In this document: positions 17,130 to 25,804 of the stretch, piece by piece | How positions within the stretch are numbered: the stretch's first letter is position 1 | Layout: each line of letters begins with the position of its first letter | Assembly (NCBI RefSeq): GCF_013003985.1 | Contig: NZ_CP053073.1 | Span: 558,001 to 622,000, forward strand | DNA from: Usitatibacter palustris | GTDB taxonomy: Bacteria > Pseudomonadota > Gammaproteobacteria > Burkholderiales > Usitatibacteraceae | Length of the DNA stretch: 64,000 bases | Direction of reading: 5' to 3' | Program-made: the position numbers and the translations under genes | The notes under the pieces: model-generated | The model's database searches: none | The model's input: the letters and a program-made list of their open reading frames with translations, nothing else | Told to the model about the DNA's origin: nothing

Positions 17130-18152
17130 TTACGGGGCCTTGGGGGCCGGAGTTCCGCGGGTGCGCATCTGCGCGATCGCGGTCGCAGGCAACGCGGCGT
17201 TGGTCGCGCCCCGTTGACGGCTGGTGAGCACGCCGACCAAGCGGCCGTACGCGTCGAAGAGGGCTCCGCCGCTCGCACTGGCGGCAACGGGCATCGAGAT
17301 TTCGAGTACGCGGCCCGCTTTCAGTTCCTTGATCGTGCCCTCGATCACGGACAGGTCGGTGCCCTGGTGCTGCCCGACCGCGAAGACCTTGTCGCCCGCC
17401 TTGGGCTCCTCGGCGCTCGCGGCAAGCCCCGCGACTTCCATGCGCGGTACGCTCAGGCGGCACAGGTTGAGGTCTTCATCGGTGACGACGAGCGTGGCGG
17501 GCAATGATTCGGCGCCGATGCGCGCGACGATCTGTCCGCCGGCGGGAAGCCCATGGCACGTCGTGACGATCGCATCGGGGGCCACCATGATCCCGCTGCC
17601 CATCGGGACCGCGGTCCCGGACACTTCATACGCGACGATTCGCGCGACGGAAGGCGATGCGAGCGCGAGGATTTCCTTCGCGTTGCGTTCCTTCGGCGGC
17701 GGCGGGGGCGGCGGCTTCGGCGTTTCGGGCTCGGCGGGCGGCGCTTCCTTCACGGCGACATTCTTCGGCGTCGTCGCCTGGCGCCAAGCAATCAGCCCAA
17801 CGAGGAGCAGTGCGACGGCGCCGACACCGATCCAGATCAAGGGACGGCGCTTGCGGTCTTGCTCGTCATCCTCGGACTCGAGCACGAGGTCCGGTGCCGG
17901 GCGCGTCATGGCTTCCGCGCGTTCTTCGCGCGTGACGAGCGAGGCGTCATACGATTCGCGTTCACGGGGCTGGCAGAGGATGTGATACGCCTCGCGGACG
18001 AGCGCGATCTCGTTGGGATCGGCATCGGGCTGCTTGTCGAGCGCGGCGAGGCGCTTCTTGTAGGCGACGCCAATATCGATCGCCATGGCATCGCGGGGAA
18101 CCCCCAGGATGTCGTAAAGCGAGCGCTTTTTCGTCGGCGTGCGAGCAGCCAT
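17130..18152 (-). CDS. J-domain-like membrane protein with trypsin-like protease domain (copy 2)
   Basis: 340 aa, same layout as its downstream paralogue: pseudo-J domain at 11-70 (SLYDILGVPRDAMAIDIGVA, KQPDADPNE where HPD should be, REAYHILCQP), membrane helix at 104-122, a proline run at about 146-153, then a protease domain with His200 (VTTCHG), Asp227 (TDEDLNL) and Ser294 (AASASGGALF). The sequences have diverged strongly, so the duplication is old. The ATG at 18152 is only 22 bp from the divergent phosphodiesterase start and 6 nt from a TATGAT box, suggesting a leaderless message. Confidence 0.84.
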   Translation of the reverse strand: MAARTPTKKRSLYDILGVPRDAMAIDIGVAYKKRLAALDKQPDADPNEIALVREAYHILCQPRERESYDASLVTREERAEAMTRPAPDLVLESEDDEQDRKRRPLIWIGVGAVALLLVGLIAWRQATTPKNVAVKEAPPAEPETPKPPPPPPPKERNAKEILALASPSVARIVAYEVSGTAVPMGSGIMVAPDAIVTTCHGLPAGGQIVARIGAESLPATLVVTDEDLNLCRLSVPRMEVAGLAASAEEPKAGDKVFAVGQHQGTDLSVIEGTIKELKAGRVLEISMPVAASASGGALFDAYGRLVGVLTSRQRGATNAALPATAIAQMRTRGTPAPKAP

Positions 18153-18158
18153 GCCCGC

Positions 18159-18168
18159 ATCATAGAAT
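18159..18168. promoter_or_regulatory. Overlapping divergent -10 boxes
   Basis: On the plus strand TAGAAT (18163-18168) ends 6 nt before ATG 18175. On the minus strand TATGAT (18164-18159) ends 6 nt before ATG 18152. The two hexamers share two bases. Because the start codons are only 22 bp apart, both transcripts can hardly have leaders, and both -35 regions must lie within the opposite coding sequence. Confidence 0.55.
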
Positions 18169-18174
18169 AAAACG

Positions 18175-19116
18175 ATGAAATCCCTCCTACACGCACTCCC
18201 GGGCCTGGCTGCCGCACTCCTCTTGTTTGGCTGCGCGACCCCCTTCGACCTGCAGGGCCACCGCGGTGCGCGCGGCCTGGCGCCCGAAAACACGTTGCCG
18301 GCTTTCGCCACCGCGCTCACGGTGGGCGTGACCACGCTCGAGCTCGACGTCGGCGTTACGCGCGATGGCGTGGTCGTGGTGCATCACGACCCGACGCTCA
18401 ACCCCGACATCACGCGCGGACCGGACGGGAAGTGGCTCGAGACTCGCGGGCCGGCCGTGCATGCGCTGACGTACGAGGAACTGGCGCGCTATGACGTCGG
18501 CCGCCTCAAGCCCGGCACCAACTATGCGAAGGGTTTGCCGAAGCAGGAGCCGGCCGATGGCGCGCGCATTCCCACGCTCGAATCGCTGTTTGCGTTGGTG
18601 AAGCGCGCCGGCAACGATCGCGTGCGCTTCAACATCGAAACCAAGATCTCGCCGCTCGAACCCGCGACCACACTTCCTCCCGAGCCGTTCGCGCGCAAGC
18701 TCATCGATGAAGTGCGCCGCGCGGGCGTGGCCTCGCGCACGACGATCCAGTCGTTCGACTGGCGCACGCTCGCCGTCGTGCAGAACGAAGCGCCGGACAT
18801 TCCGACGGTGTATCTCTCGACGCCGCGCACGCTGGCACCCGTCGAGGGCAAGCCCACGCCGTGGACGGCCGGCCTCGATCCCGCGGCTTTCGGCGGCTCG
18901 GTACCGAAGATGGTGAAGGCTGCCGGCGGAAAGATCTGGTCGCCCAACTACACGGCGCTCGACGAGGCGATGGTCAGCGAAGCCCACGCGCTGGGGCTCA
19001 AGGTCGTTCCGTGGACCGTGAATGATCCGGAGGCGATCGCGAAGGTGATCGGCATGCGCGTCGACGGGATCATCTCGGACCGGCCCGACCTGGTGCGCGA
19101 AGCCCTGAAGAAGTAG
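18175..19116 (+). CDS. Glycerophosphodiester phosphodiesterase, lipoprotein
   Basis: 313 aa. Lipoprotein signal MKSLLHALPGLAAALLLFGC, then the GDPD TIM-barrel signatures DLQGHRGARGLAPENTLPAF (catalytic HRG), TLELDVGVTRDGVVVVHHDP (metal-binding Glu/Asp and second His), FNIETKI and the C-terminal VVPWTVNDPEAI with GIISDRPDLV. It hydrolyses glycerophosphodiesters to glycerol-3-phosphate and an alcohol, here at the outer membrane or periplasm. The stop codon lies directly at the edge of the inverted-repeat element that follows. Divergent from the protease pair. Confidence 0.93.
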   Translation: MKSLLHALPGLAAALLLFGCATPFDLQGHRGARGLAPENTLPAFATALTVGVTTLELDVGVTRDGVVVVHHDPTLNPDITRGPDGKWLETRGPAVHALTYEELARYDVGRLKPGTNYAKGLPKQEPADGARIPTLESLFALVKRAGNDRVRFNIETKISPLEPATTLPPEPFARKLIDEVRRAGVASRTTIQSFDWRTLAVVQNEAPDIPTVYLSTPRTLAPVEGKPTPWTAGLDPAAFGGSVPKMVKAAGGKIWSPNYTALDEAMVSEAHALGLKVVPWTVNDPEAIAKVIGMRVDGIISDRPDLVREALKK

Positions 19117-19279
19117 AAAGTAGAGGGGTCAGATCCTTTGACTTTTCCTTGATGAAAAACCGTTCCAATGGACTACCTTGCACCACACACTCATTCCTGA
19201 GTTCCGACGTCGAACAAGGTAGTCCATTGGAACGGTTTTTCATCAAGGAAAAGTTAAAGGATCTGACCCCTCTACTTTC
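19116..19279. repeat. Long-stem inverted repeat element A
   Basis: Left arm 19116-19180 and right arm 19215-19279 are 65 bp each and complementary at 64 positions; the loop is 34 bp. The outer ends read GTAGAGGGGTCAGATCC, identical to the outer half of the hairpins flanking the RAYT gene at 23.6-24.4 kb. The element fills the gap between two convergent genes and could work as a bidirectional terminator. The arms are nearly identical to those of element B (33.6 kb), while the loops are unrelated. Confidence 0.95.
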
Positions 19280-19282
19280 CTT

Positions 19283-20062
19283 CTAACCGAAGCGGTAGCA
19301 GTCCATGCCCAGCGACCCGAGGTCGTAGGCGAGGTCGATGCGCGAGGCGGGCAGGCCGCCCGCGCCGAGGGCCGCGAACAGCGGGACGAAGTGCTCCTCC
19401 GTCGGATGCGCGCGCGCCGGCTCGGGGGCGCGGCGGCGATAGTCGGCAAGCGCATCGAGTTCGCCCGCCGCAAGCCGTGCGGCGACCCACTCGTTGAACG
19501 CCACGGACCACGGGAACGGTTCCTTTGCCACGCGGTGCCAATCGAGCTCGCGCAGGTTGTGCACGACGCCCCCGGAGCCCAGCACGAGCACGCCTTCATC
19601 GCGCAGGGGTGCCAGCGCGCGCCCGAGTGCCAGGTGATGGGCTGCGCCGCGCCGCGATTGCACCGAGAGTTGCGTCACGGGAATGTCGGCCGAGGGATAC
19701 ATCCAGAGCAACGGGACCCACGCGCCGTGGTCGAGGCCGCGCTGCGGATCGATGCGGCCTTCGAGATTCGCGTCGCGCAGCAGCGCATCGACGCGCGCGG
19801 CAACGTGCGGCGCACCGGGTGCCGGATAGTGGATCTCGTAGAGCTCGGGCGGAAACCCGGAGAAGTCGTGGATCGTGCGCGGCGGATGGGCCGAGGAAAC
19901 CATCGGGGCATCCGTGTCCCAGTGGGCCGAGACCACGAGGATCGCCCTGGGTTTGGGCAACGCATCGGCAATCGCGCGCCAGGCGTGCGTGAAGTAGCCC
20001 TCGTCGGCGGCCAGCGTGGGCGCGCCGTGGGAAACGAACAGGGCGGGAAGGCGATCAGGCAT
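19283..20062 (-). CDS. Class III extradiol dioxygenase family protein (LigB/YgiD-like)
   Basis: 259 aa, cytoplasmic. Family signatures: LFVSHGAPTLA near the start (metal His), VVSAHWDTDAPMV, the conserved GLDHGAWVPLLWMYP, LGSGGVVHNLRE and a C-terminal HFVPLFAALGA. This matches the DODA-type/YgiD subfamily of LigB proteins, Zn- or Fe-dependent dioxygenases of aromatic diols; the actual substrate is unknown. It overlaps the MFS transporter gene upstream by 8 bp, so the two are coupled and the carrier may import the substrate. Confidence 0.9.
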   Translation of the reverse strand: MPDRLPALFVSHGAPTLAADEGYFTHAWRAIADALPKPRAILVVSAHWDTDAPMVSSAHPPRTIHDFSGFPPELYEIHYPAPGAPHVAARVDALLRDANLEGRIDPQRGLDHGAWVPLLWMYPSADIPVTQLSVQSRRGAAHHLALGRALAPLRDEGVLVLGSGGVVHNLRELDWHRVAKEPFPWSVAFNEWVAARLAAGELDALADYRRRAPEPARAHPTEEHFVPLFAALGAGGLPASRIDLAYDLGSLGMDCYRFG

Positions 20063-21356
20063 GAACCGGTTCGACCTGCGCCCGGCCGCGGCGTTCGTTC
20101 ACGAATGCGAGGAACCCGAGTGCGGCGATGAAGAACACGCCCGTGAGCAACATGGCGAGGCGATGGTTGCCGTCCGTGGCCCAGGACACGGCGCCGTACG
20201 TGACGGGCCCGAGAATGGAGGCGAGGCGCGTGGCGACACCCCACAGGCCGAAGAACTCGCCGCTGCGATCGGGCGGCGAGAAGTACGCCACGAGCGCGCG
20301 GCCCGCCGATTGCGACGAGCCCATGCACAGGCCCGCGAGATTCGCCGCCACCCAGAAGAGCGCGGTCGTGGTCGAGGCGTACGCGACCGCCGTCATCACC
20401 ACCCAGCCCACGATCGTGATGCGCAGCGCCATGACCTTGCCGATGCGATCCTGCGCGTAGCCGAAGCCGAAGGCGCCGAGTGCGGCCGTCACGTTGACCA
20501 CGAGGATCAGCATGATCGTGTCCTGCGTCTTGAAACCCATCACCTGCTCGGCGTAGATCGCGGCGAGCGTGATTACGGTGGCGACACCGGCCTGGTAGCA
20601 CGTGCCGCAAGCGAAGAGCATGAGGAGGTCGCGATAGCCGGCGGCTTCGCGCGCCGTTCGCACGAGCCGCGCCCAGGCCTGCGCGGCCGTCGTGGCCTTC
20701 GGCGCGGGAACGGCGCGTTCCTTCAACAGCAGGAAGGTGGGCGCGGAGGCGAGCGCGAACACGACCGCGGTGATCAGCATCGTGCCCTGCACCGCGAGCG
20801 AGGTCGTGGAGCCGCGCGATTCGGCCGTCATCACCCACGCGAGGCACAGTGCCAGCGCGATGAGCCCGCCGATGTAGCCCCAGCTCCATCCCCAGCCGGA
20901 AACCTTGCCGAGCGATTCGGGCCGCGCGAGTTCCGGCAGGAACGCCGCCGCGAGATTCTCGCCGAGCGCATAGGCGACGTTCGAGACGATGATGAACACG
21001 ATCGCCCACTCCACCATTCCGGGTCCGGACCTCGCGAGCGCCGCGGTGCCGACGACGCAGACCACCGTCGTCACGAACAGCGCGCGTTTCTTGGCCGCGT
21101 GCGCGTCGGCCCATGCGCCCACGAGGGGACCGAGCACCATCACGAGTGCGTAAGAGATCCCGAGCCCGGCCGTCCACGCGAAGGTGGCCCAGGGCGCCTT
21201 CTGCGCGACGACGGAAACGAAATAGGCATTGAAGACCGCCGTGAGGACGACGGTCGTGTATCCCGAATTGGCGAAGTCGTACATCGCCCAGCCGAAGACT
21301 TCCCGGCGGGCAACGCCGGGGTTCAGCGCAGAGCGGTTTTCGCCGGAGGCTTCCAT
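20055..21356 (-). CDS. MFS transporter, UMF1 (Atg22-like) family
   Basis: 433 aa with about 12 membrane helices. The conserved N-terminal motif EVFGWAMYDFANSGYTTVV and the later KVSGWGWSWGYIGGLIAL and SSQSAGRALVAYFSP are characteristic of the UMF1/Atg22-like branch of the major facilitator superfamily. Substrate unknown. The ATG at 21356 places the first 34 bp inside the end of the S41 protease gene, which implies coupling. It is followed by the LigB-like gene with an 8-bp overlap. Confidence 0.88.
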   Translation of the reverse strand: MEASGENRSALNPGVARREVFGWAMYDFANSGYTTVVLTAVFNAYFVSVVAQKAPWATFAWTAGLGISYALVMVLGPLVGAWADAHAAKKRALFVTTVVCVVGTAALARSGPGMVEWAIVFIIVSNVAYALGENLAAAFLPELARPESLGKVSGWGWSWGYIGGLIALALCLAWVMTAESRGSTTSLAVQGTMLITAVVFALASAPTFLLLKERAVPAPKATTAAQAWARLVRTAREAAGYRDLLMLFACGTCYQAGVATVITLAAIYAEQVMGFKTQDTIMLILVVNVTAALGAFGFGYAQDRIGKVMALRITIVGWVVMTAVAYASTTTALFWVAANLAGLCMGSSQSAGRALVAYFSPPDRSGEFFGLWGVATRLASILGPVTYGAVSWATDGNHRLAMLLTGVFFIAALGFLAFVNERRGRAQVEPVHA

Positions 21357-22732
21357 GGACCCATCGTCTTGAGCAGCGCCTGCGCTTCTTCGAGCGCACG
21401 GTCGCGGTTGAGCCGCAGGTCCTCGAGCGTCACCGGGACGGGCTTTTCCGGAACCACGCCTTCGCCCTCGATGCGCTTGCCGTTGGTGAACCGGAATCCG
21501 ATTTCGCTGTACGCGAGCTCGCCGCCGCCGGGAATGGCCGAGTAGCCGAGGAAGCCGAGCAGGCATCCGCAGGTGGTCTCGCCCATGATCGTGGCGCGCC
21601 CCTCGGCCTGCATCGCGCCGGCGAAGTACTCGCTGCCGCTGCCGCTCGCCGCATTGACGAGCACCACGACCGGACCGAGGTAGGCATCGGGGCCGCCGTC
21701 GACGATCTGCTTTAGCTTGATCACCTCGACCGTGCCGAAGAAGAACCCCACGGCCTGCCCGCTGCGGGTGAGGACGCGGCCGACGTCCGTCTTCGCGGGG
21801 AAGAACCGGCGCAGCAGGTTGGTCACGGCCAGCAGCGAGCCGCCCGGATTGCCGCGCAGGTCGATCACGATGCCCGGCGTGTCCTTGAGTTCGCGCACCG
21901 CCTGCTCGCTTCGATCGGCGGTGAAGCCGGTCCATTGCGTGAGGCGGATGTAGCCGAGGCCTGAGGGGAGCACGCGATGGTTGGCAAGGGCGGCCGTGGA
22001 AGTGCGACGCCGCTTGAGGGTGACGTCCATCTTCGTGCCGTCGATGCGCTCGAACGTGAACGACGCCTTGGAATCCAGGTCGCCCGCGACGATCCGGCGC
22101 ACCGCGCGAAAGTGGCGCGAGCGATCGGTCGAATCGACCCGCGTCACGCCCATCACCTTGTCATACGCGGCTTGCGTGGGAACGCCCTCGATCGCGGTGA
22201 GCGCCATGCCCGGCCGCACCCCGGCCCACCAGGCGTCGGAGTCCGGATGCACGGAGGAAACGATGAAGCGCCCGTCGAGTCGAATGAAGGAGAAGCCCAG
22301 CGACACCGACTCGTTGTTGCGAATCTGCTCGGCGCGCTTGGGCGATTCGACTCGCGTATGCGCATCCTTCATCTCGCCCGCCATCCGGTCGAGCATTTCC
22401 CAGAACGCGTCGTCGTCGGGCGCGCCGATGGCCTGCGGCCGGTAGCGATCGCCCGCGGCCTTCCAGTCGACGCCGTTCAACTTCGCGTCGTAATAGCGGT
22501 CGTTGATCGTGTTCCAGACGAAATCGAACGCGCGCACGCGCTCGGTCGTGGAAAGCGCGGTCGCGCCCACCGGTCCGAAGGGATTCGTCTGCGACGTGCC
22601 GGGCGCGAACTGCCGGCCGATCATGTTGTGCGGATCGATGGCGGCGCAGCCTCCCGCGAGGAGGGCCGCGACGCACAGGGCGGCGGGGGCGAGGCGGTGG
22701 CGAATCGAAGGGGAAGTCGCGGAGGAAGTCAT
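21323..22732 (-). CDS. S41 family (C-terminal processing) peptidase, lipoprotein
   Basis: 469 aa. Signal with lipobox (LCVAALLAGGC). A PDZ-like segment (FIVSSVHPDSDAWWAGVRPG) precedes the S41 catalytic domain: LGYIRLTQWTGF, GIVIDLRGNPGGSLLAV, LVNAASGSGSEYFAGAMQ (nucleophile Ser in SGSGSE) and a typical closing GEGVVPEKPVPV. It degrades or processes periplasmic proteins. First gene of a unit with the MFS and LigB-like genes; divergent from the DUF3047 lipoprotein. Confidence 0.9.
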   Translation of the reverse strand: MTSSATSPSIRHRLAPAALCVAALLAGGCAAIDPHNMIGRQFAPGTSQTNPFGPVGATALSTTERVRAFDFVWNTINDRYYDAKLNGVDWKAAGDRYRPQAIGAPDDDAFWEMLDRMAGEMKDAHTRVESPKRAEQIRNNESVSLGFSFIRLDGRFIVSSVHPDSDAWWAGVRPGMALTAIEGVPTQAAYDKVMGVTRVDSTDRSRHFRAVRRIVAGDLDSKASFTFERIDGTKMDVTLKRRRTSTAALANHRVLPSGLGYIRLTQWTGFTADRSEQAVRELKDTPGIVIDLRGNPGGSLLAVTNLLRRFFPAKTDVGRVLTRSGQAVGFFFGTVEVIKLKQIVDGGPDAYLGPVVVLVNAASGSGSEYFAGAMQAEGRATIMGETTCGCLLGFLGYSAIPGGGELAYSEIGFRFTNGKRIEGEGVVPEKPVPVTLEDLRLNRDRALEEAQALLKTMGPWKPPAKTALR

Positions 22733-22813
22733 GAAAATGTCGTGGTACAGCCGCGCGAAACTTGGTTAGACTGTCCGCGCTTCGATGTGATCGCCACAGG
22801 ATAACCGATAACG

Positions 22814-23569
22814 ATGAGACGTCCGGCGCGCTTCCTTGTCCCCGTCCTGGTGGTTCTGGCGGCCTGTTCGAGCATCCCCGACATGCCCTCGCAGATGCCG
22901 TCGCTGCACGCCATGCTGCCGACGCCATTCTCGATCGCCACTGCGCTCGACGGCATTCCGGGCGGCTGGCATGTCTACAAACTGCTGCGCTTCAAGCCGC
23001 TCACGCAGTACAGCCTGGTCGAGGACGGCGGCGCCCAGGTGGTGCGCGCCCAGGCCAACTCCTCGGTTTCGGGGATCCGGCACCAGGTGTCGGTGGACCT
23101 GCACCAGTACCCCATCGCGGCGTGGCGCTGGAAAGTGCCCAAGCTCATCGAAGGCGCGGACAACACTGTGCCGGCAGTGGCCGATGCGCCCGCGCGCGTG
23201 ATCTTCACGTTCGAGGGCGGCCGCGACAAGCTGCCCGGGTTCGAGCAGCTCAACTACGACCTCGCGAGGGCGCTCACCGGCAACGAGATGCCGTACGCCA
23301 CGCTCATGTACATCTGGGAGCCCGATCGCCCGATCGGCGAGATCATCACGCACCACAACACGACGCGCGTGAAGATGATCATCGCGGCCAACAGCCAGCG
23401 CGAGCTCAACCGCTGGTACACCGAGCGCGTGAACGTGCTCGAGGATTACCGCCGTGCCTTCCACGAAGACCCGCCGCGCGTGAAGTCGGTCGGCATCATG
23501 TCCGACTCCGACAACACCGGCACTTCGGTCGTCGCCTACTTCGGCGACATCTCCTTCTCCGCCGAATAG
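22814..23569 (+). CDS. DUF3047 lipoprotein
   Basis: 251 aa, lipoprotein signal RFLVPVLVVLAACSS. The DUF3047 core is recognisable from HQVSVDLHQYPIAAWRWKVP, ARVIFTFEGG, ATLMYIWEPDRPIGEIITHH and VGIMSDSDNTGTSVVAYFGD. Function unknown; envelope location is inferred. The stop codon TAG is itself the first part of a degenerate repeat unit (AATAGAGGGGCCAGACC) just before the RAYT element. Confidence 0.86.
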   Translation: MRRPARFLVPVLVVLAACSSIPDMPSQMPSLHAMLPTPFSIATALDGIPGGWHVYKLLRFKPLTQYSLVEDGGAQVVRAQANSSVSGIRHQVSVDLHQYPIAAWRWKVPKLIEGADNTVPAVADAPARVIFTFEGGRDKLPGFEQLNYDLARALTGNEMPYATLMYIWEPDRPIGEIITHHNTTRVKMIIAANSQRELNRWYTERVNVLEDYRRAFHEDPPRVKSVGIMSDSDNTGTSVVAYFGDISFSAE

Positions 23570-23585
23570 AGGGGCCAGACCGAAA

Positions 23586-24370
23586 GTAGAGGGGTCAGAT
23601 CCCTCTACCTTGTCGGCGACAATCGCCAGTCGTACGTTTCGTGGGGATGGCGCGTGCCCCACGGACCTTCATTCCCGGTGTTCCCTCGCACATCTGCGTT
23701 CGCGGAAATAATCGCCAGGACATCTTTCTACGCGACGGCGATCGCCTTTGTTTTCTGGATTGGCTGCGAATCGCCGCGCAGGCGCATGGCACTGCCGTGC
23801 ACGCCTATGTGTTGATGACCAATCATGTTCACTTGCTTGCTACAGGGAGCGACCCGGTAAGTGTCAGCAGGACGTTGCAGGACGTGGGGCGCCGCTACGT
23901 TCGGTATTTCAACGACCGACATGGCCGCTGCGGGACGCTATTTCAGGGGCGGTTCAAGGAGCACCTGGTCCAGGCTGATCGCTACTATTTCGCGTGCCAC
24001 AGGTATGTCGAGCTCAATCCGGTTCGTGCCGGCATGGTTAGCGATCCCGCCGAACACGCCTGGTCAAGCTATCGCCACTACTCCACTGGCCAGCCAGATT
24101 CCCTCGTGACGCCTCATGACCTCATGCGGGGCCAGCGCCACGCCGCGCTGTTCGAAGGCGAGGTATCGAATGAGCTGGACCAGCGCGTACGCCAATGCAT
24201 GAGCAACGGGTGGGTGTTGGGGGATCCAGACTTCTGCGCGACAGTCGAGGCGGCGCTGGGCTTTCGGGCGTCGCCGGTCGGACGCGGAAAGGGCAGCAGA
24301 AAGGATGCTCGGGAAGCGAATGCCGGCCAGCAGCGCCTTCCCGAAATGTAGAGGGATCTGACCCCTCTAC
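23586..24370 (+). mobile_element. RAYT element with flanking REP-type hairpins
   Basis: The RAYT gene is bracketed by exact inverted copies of a 23-bp hairpin: GTAGAGGGGTCAGATCCC.. at 23586-23608 and its reverse complement at 24348-24370. Each unit folds on itself (GTAGAGGG / CCCTCTAC). A degenerate extra unit (TAGAGGGGCCAGACC) lies at 23567-23581. This is the typical REP/RAYT arrangement. It lies between the DUF3047 gene and the SPOR-like gene and donates the stop codons of the RAYT gene and of the SPOR-like gene. Confidence 0.88.
23647..24351 (+). CDS. REP-associated tyrosine transposase (RAYT, IS200-like)
   Basis: 234-aa single-strand HUH transposase of the RAYT/TnpA-REP family. Seen: N-terminal FIPGVPSHICVRGNNRQDIF, HUH motif LMTNHVHLLAT at about 58-68, GTLFQGRFKEHLV, and the catalytic tyrosine region YVELNPVRAGMVSDP at about 119-133 with WSSYRHY after it. 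Such enzymes cut and rejoin REP hairpins, and the gene is bracketed by such hairpins. The stop codon TAG is inside the right hairpin. A GTG at 23641 is an alternative start. Confidence 0.93.
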   Translation: MARAPRTFIPGVPSHICVRGNNRQDIFLRDGDRLCFLDWLRIAAQAHGTAVHAYVLMTNHVHLLATGSDPVSVSRTLQDVGRRYVRYFNDRHGRCGTLFQGRFKEHLVQADRYYFACHRYVELNPVRAGMVSDPAEHAWSSYRHYSTGQPDSLVTPHDLMRGQRHAALFEGEVSNELDQRVRQCMSNGWVLGDPDFCATVEAALGFRASPVGRGKGSRKDAREANAGQQRLPEM

Positions 24371-25050
24371 TTTTTCGGCTCCGTCGCCTCAGCTACGGCG
24401 GCCGGGCAGGCCACGGCGCGCAGGCTTGCGGTGGGGAAGTCGCGTTGCATGACGGTCAGGCGCGCCACCATTTCGGTATCGGGTTCCTTGATGAGGAATG
24501 CGGTCTCGCGCACTTCGCGCGAGAACGGGCCCGACTGCGCGCCCTTCGCGCCCTTCGACTCGACCGTCGCGAGGTAGCGCCGCGCGGCCTCCTCGGTGGA
24601 AAAAACGCCGAGCGACACCGAGTTGTCCGGGCGGATCGACATCTCGGTGAGTCCCTTGCTGCGCAGGAAGCTCATGTTCACTTCCGCGCCGCGCCGGTCC
24701 TTGGCCGCGGGCATGAACACCCAGTGGCGCGTGATCTCCTCGACCCGGCGCTCCACGAGCCGCTCGCCGAGCTTCAGCGCGGCGAAGGCATCGCGGGCGC
24801 GCGACATCTCCTGCGCCGTCACGCCGAAGAACTCCACGCACGCCGCGCCTGCGAGTTGCTGGACCGTGCGGCGCGATTCCTCGGCCTTGCGCGCGGCCAT
24901 GAGCGGCGGCGTCACCGCGACGAGCTTCACTTCCTCGCGGTTGCGCTCGCGCGCGGTGAAATCGACCGTCTCGGTCTTCGAGGCGAGGAAGAGGTGCGCG
25001 CCGAACGCGAGGTTGGCGATGATCAGCAGGAAGAAGAGGAGGCGGGCCAC
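24367..25050 (-). CDS. SPOR-like membrane-anchored protein
   Basis: About 227 aa: an N-terminal signal anchor (VARLLFFLLIIANLAFGAHL from a GTG at 25050), a helical linker, and a C-terminal domain that looks like SPOR (HWVFMPAAKD, SVSLGVFSTEEAARRYLATV, GPFSREV). SPOR domains bind denuded septal peptidoglycan. In betaproteobacteria a gene of this kind is often found right after birA and coaX, as here. It starts 7 nt after the coaX stop. The stop TAG comes from the right REP hairpin of the RAYT element. Confidence 0.78.
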   Translation of the reverse strand: MARLLFFLLIIANLAFGAHLFLASKTETVDFTARERNREEVKLVAVTPPLMAARKAEESRRTVQQLAGAACVEFFGVTAQEMSRARDAFAALKLGERLVERRVEEITRHWVFMPAAKDRRGAEVNMSFLRSKGLTEMSIRPDNSVSLGVFSTEEAARRYLATVESKGAKGAQSGPFSREVRETAFLIKEPDTEMVARLTVMQRDFPTASLRAVACPAAVAEATEPKK

Positions 25051-25057
25051 GGGGTCG

Positions 25058-25804
25058 TCAGGAGTCGCGGGCGATGAGCACGAGCCCATCGAGGACCAGA
25101 TTCTCGTTCAATGCGGCGGGCATGGGAAGGTGGGGCGCGAGTTGCGCGGCCGCGCCGCCCGAAAGGACGATCGCATCGGGCGCGGCACCCTGGGCCGCCA
25201 TGGCGGCACGGATGCGCTCGATCGCGCCGACGCACGCCTGGATCGATCCGCTGGTGATGGCATCGGGCGTGCTCGTCGGGAAAGGCATGAAGGCGCCTTC
25301 GGTGAGGCGCAGGTCCGCGGTGCCGCGGTCGAGCGAGCGACGCATGAGAGCAGGTCCCGGCACGATCACGCCGCCGAGGAAACGCCCATCGGCAGTGAGT
25401 GCATCGACGGTGAGCGCGGTGCCGACGTTCACCACCAGCTTGTTCCCGCGCGAGGCGTGGTGCGCGGCGACCAGCGCGGCCCAGCGATCGGTTCCGAGCT
25501 GCGCGGGATCGCGATAGCCGTTCGTCACCCCGAGGCGCGATGCCTCCGACGCGATGAACGCGATGCGCAAGCCGCGCTGCTCGCAGACCGCGGCGATGGC
25601 GGCGCGAACGTCGGCCCCGGCGACATTGCAGGCGATCGCGCGCGCATCGGCGACCAGCGCGGGCCAGTCGCTCGTGAGCGATTGCGCATCGTTCGTGGCG
25701 ACCGCGCCGCGCGCGGCCCACGCCTCGCCATCGCGCACGCCCCATTTGATGCGCGTGTTGCCCGCGTCGATCGCGAGGATCCGAATAATGGGGTCAGACC
25801 CCAT
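25058..25804 (-). CDS. coaX: Type III pantothenate kinase
   Basis: 248 aa; phosphorylates pantothenate, the first step of coenzyme A synthesis. ASKHA-fold signatures: ILAIDAGNTRIKWGV at the N-terminus (phosphate loop), LGTDRWAALVAAHHA, VVNVGTALTVDALTADGRFL and GGVIVPGPALMRRSL. The start ATG and the first residues MGSDPII are encoded by the repeat element at 25784-25854; without it the protein would start directly at the ILAIDAGNT core. It overlaps the birA end by 11 bp. Confidence 0.93.
   Translation of the reverse strand: MGSDPIIRILAIDAGNTRIKWGVRDGEAWAARGAVATNDAQSLTSDWPALVADARAIACNVAGADVRAAIAAVCEQRGLRIAFIASEASRLGVTNGYRDPAQLGTDRWAALVAAHHASRGNKLVVNVGTALTVDALTADGRFLGGVIVPGPALMRRSLDRGTADLRLTEGAFMPFPTSTPDAITSGSIQACVGAIERIRAAMAAQGAAPDAIVLSGGAAAQLAPHLPMPAALNENLVLDGLVLIARDS

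Noticed and set aside
19116..19279. Element A as a simple rho-independent terminator
   Set aside because: A 65-bp near-perfect stem with a 34-bp loop and no T-tract at its end is not a standard terminator, and nearly the same sequence recurs at 33.6 kb. Termination may still be a secondary effect.
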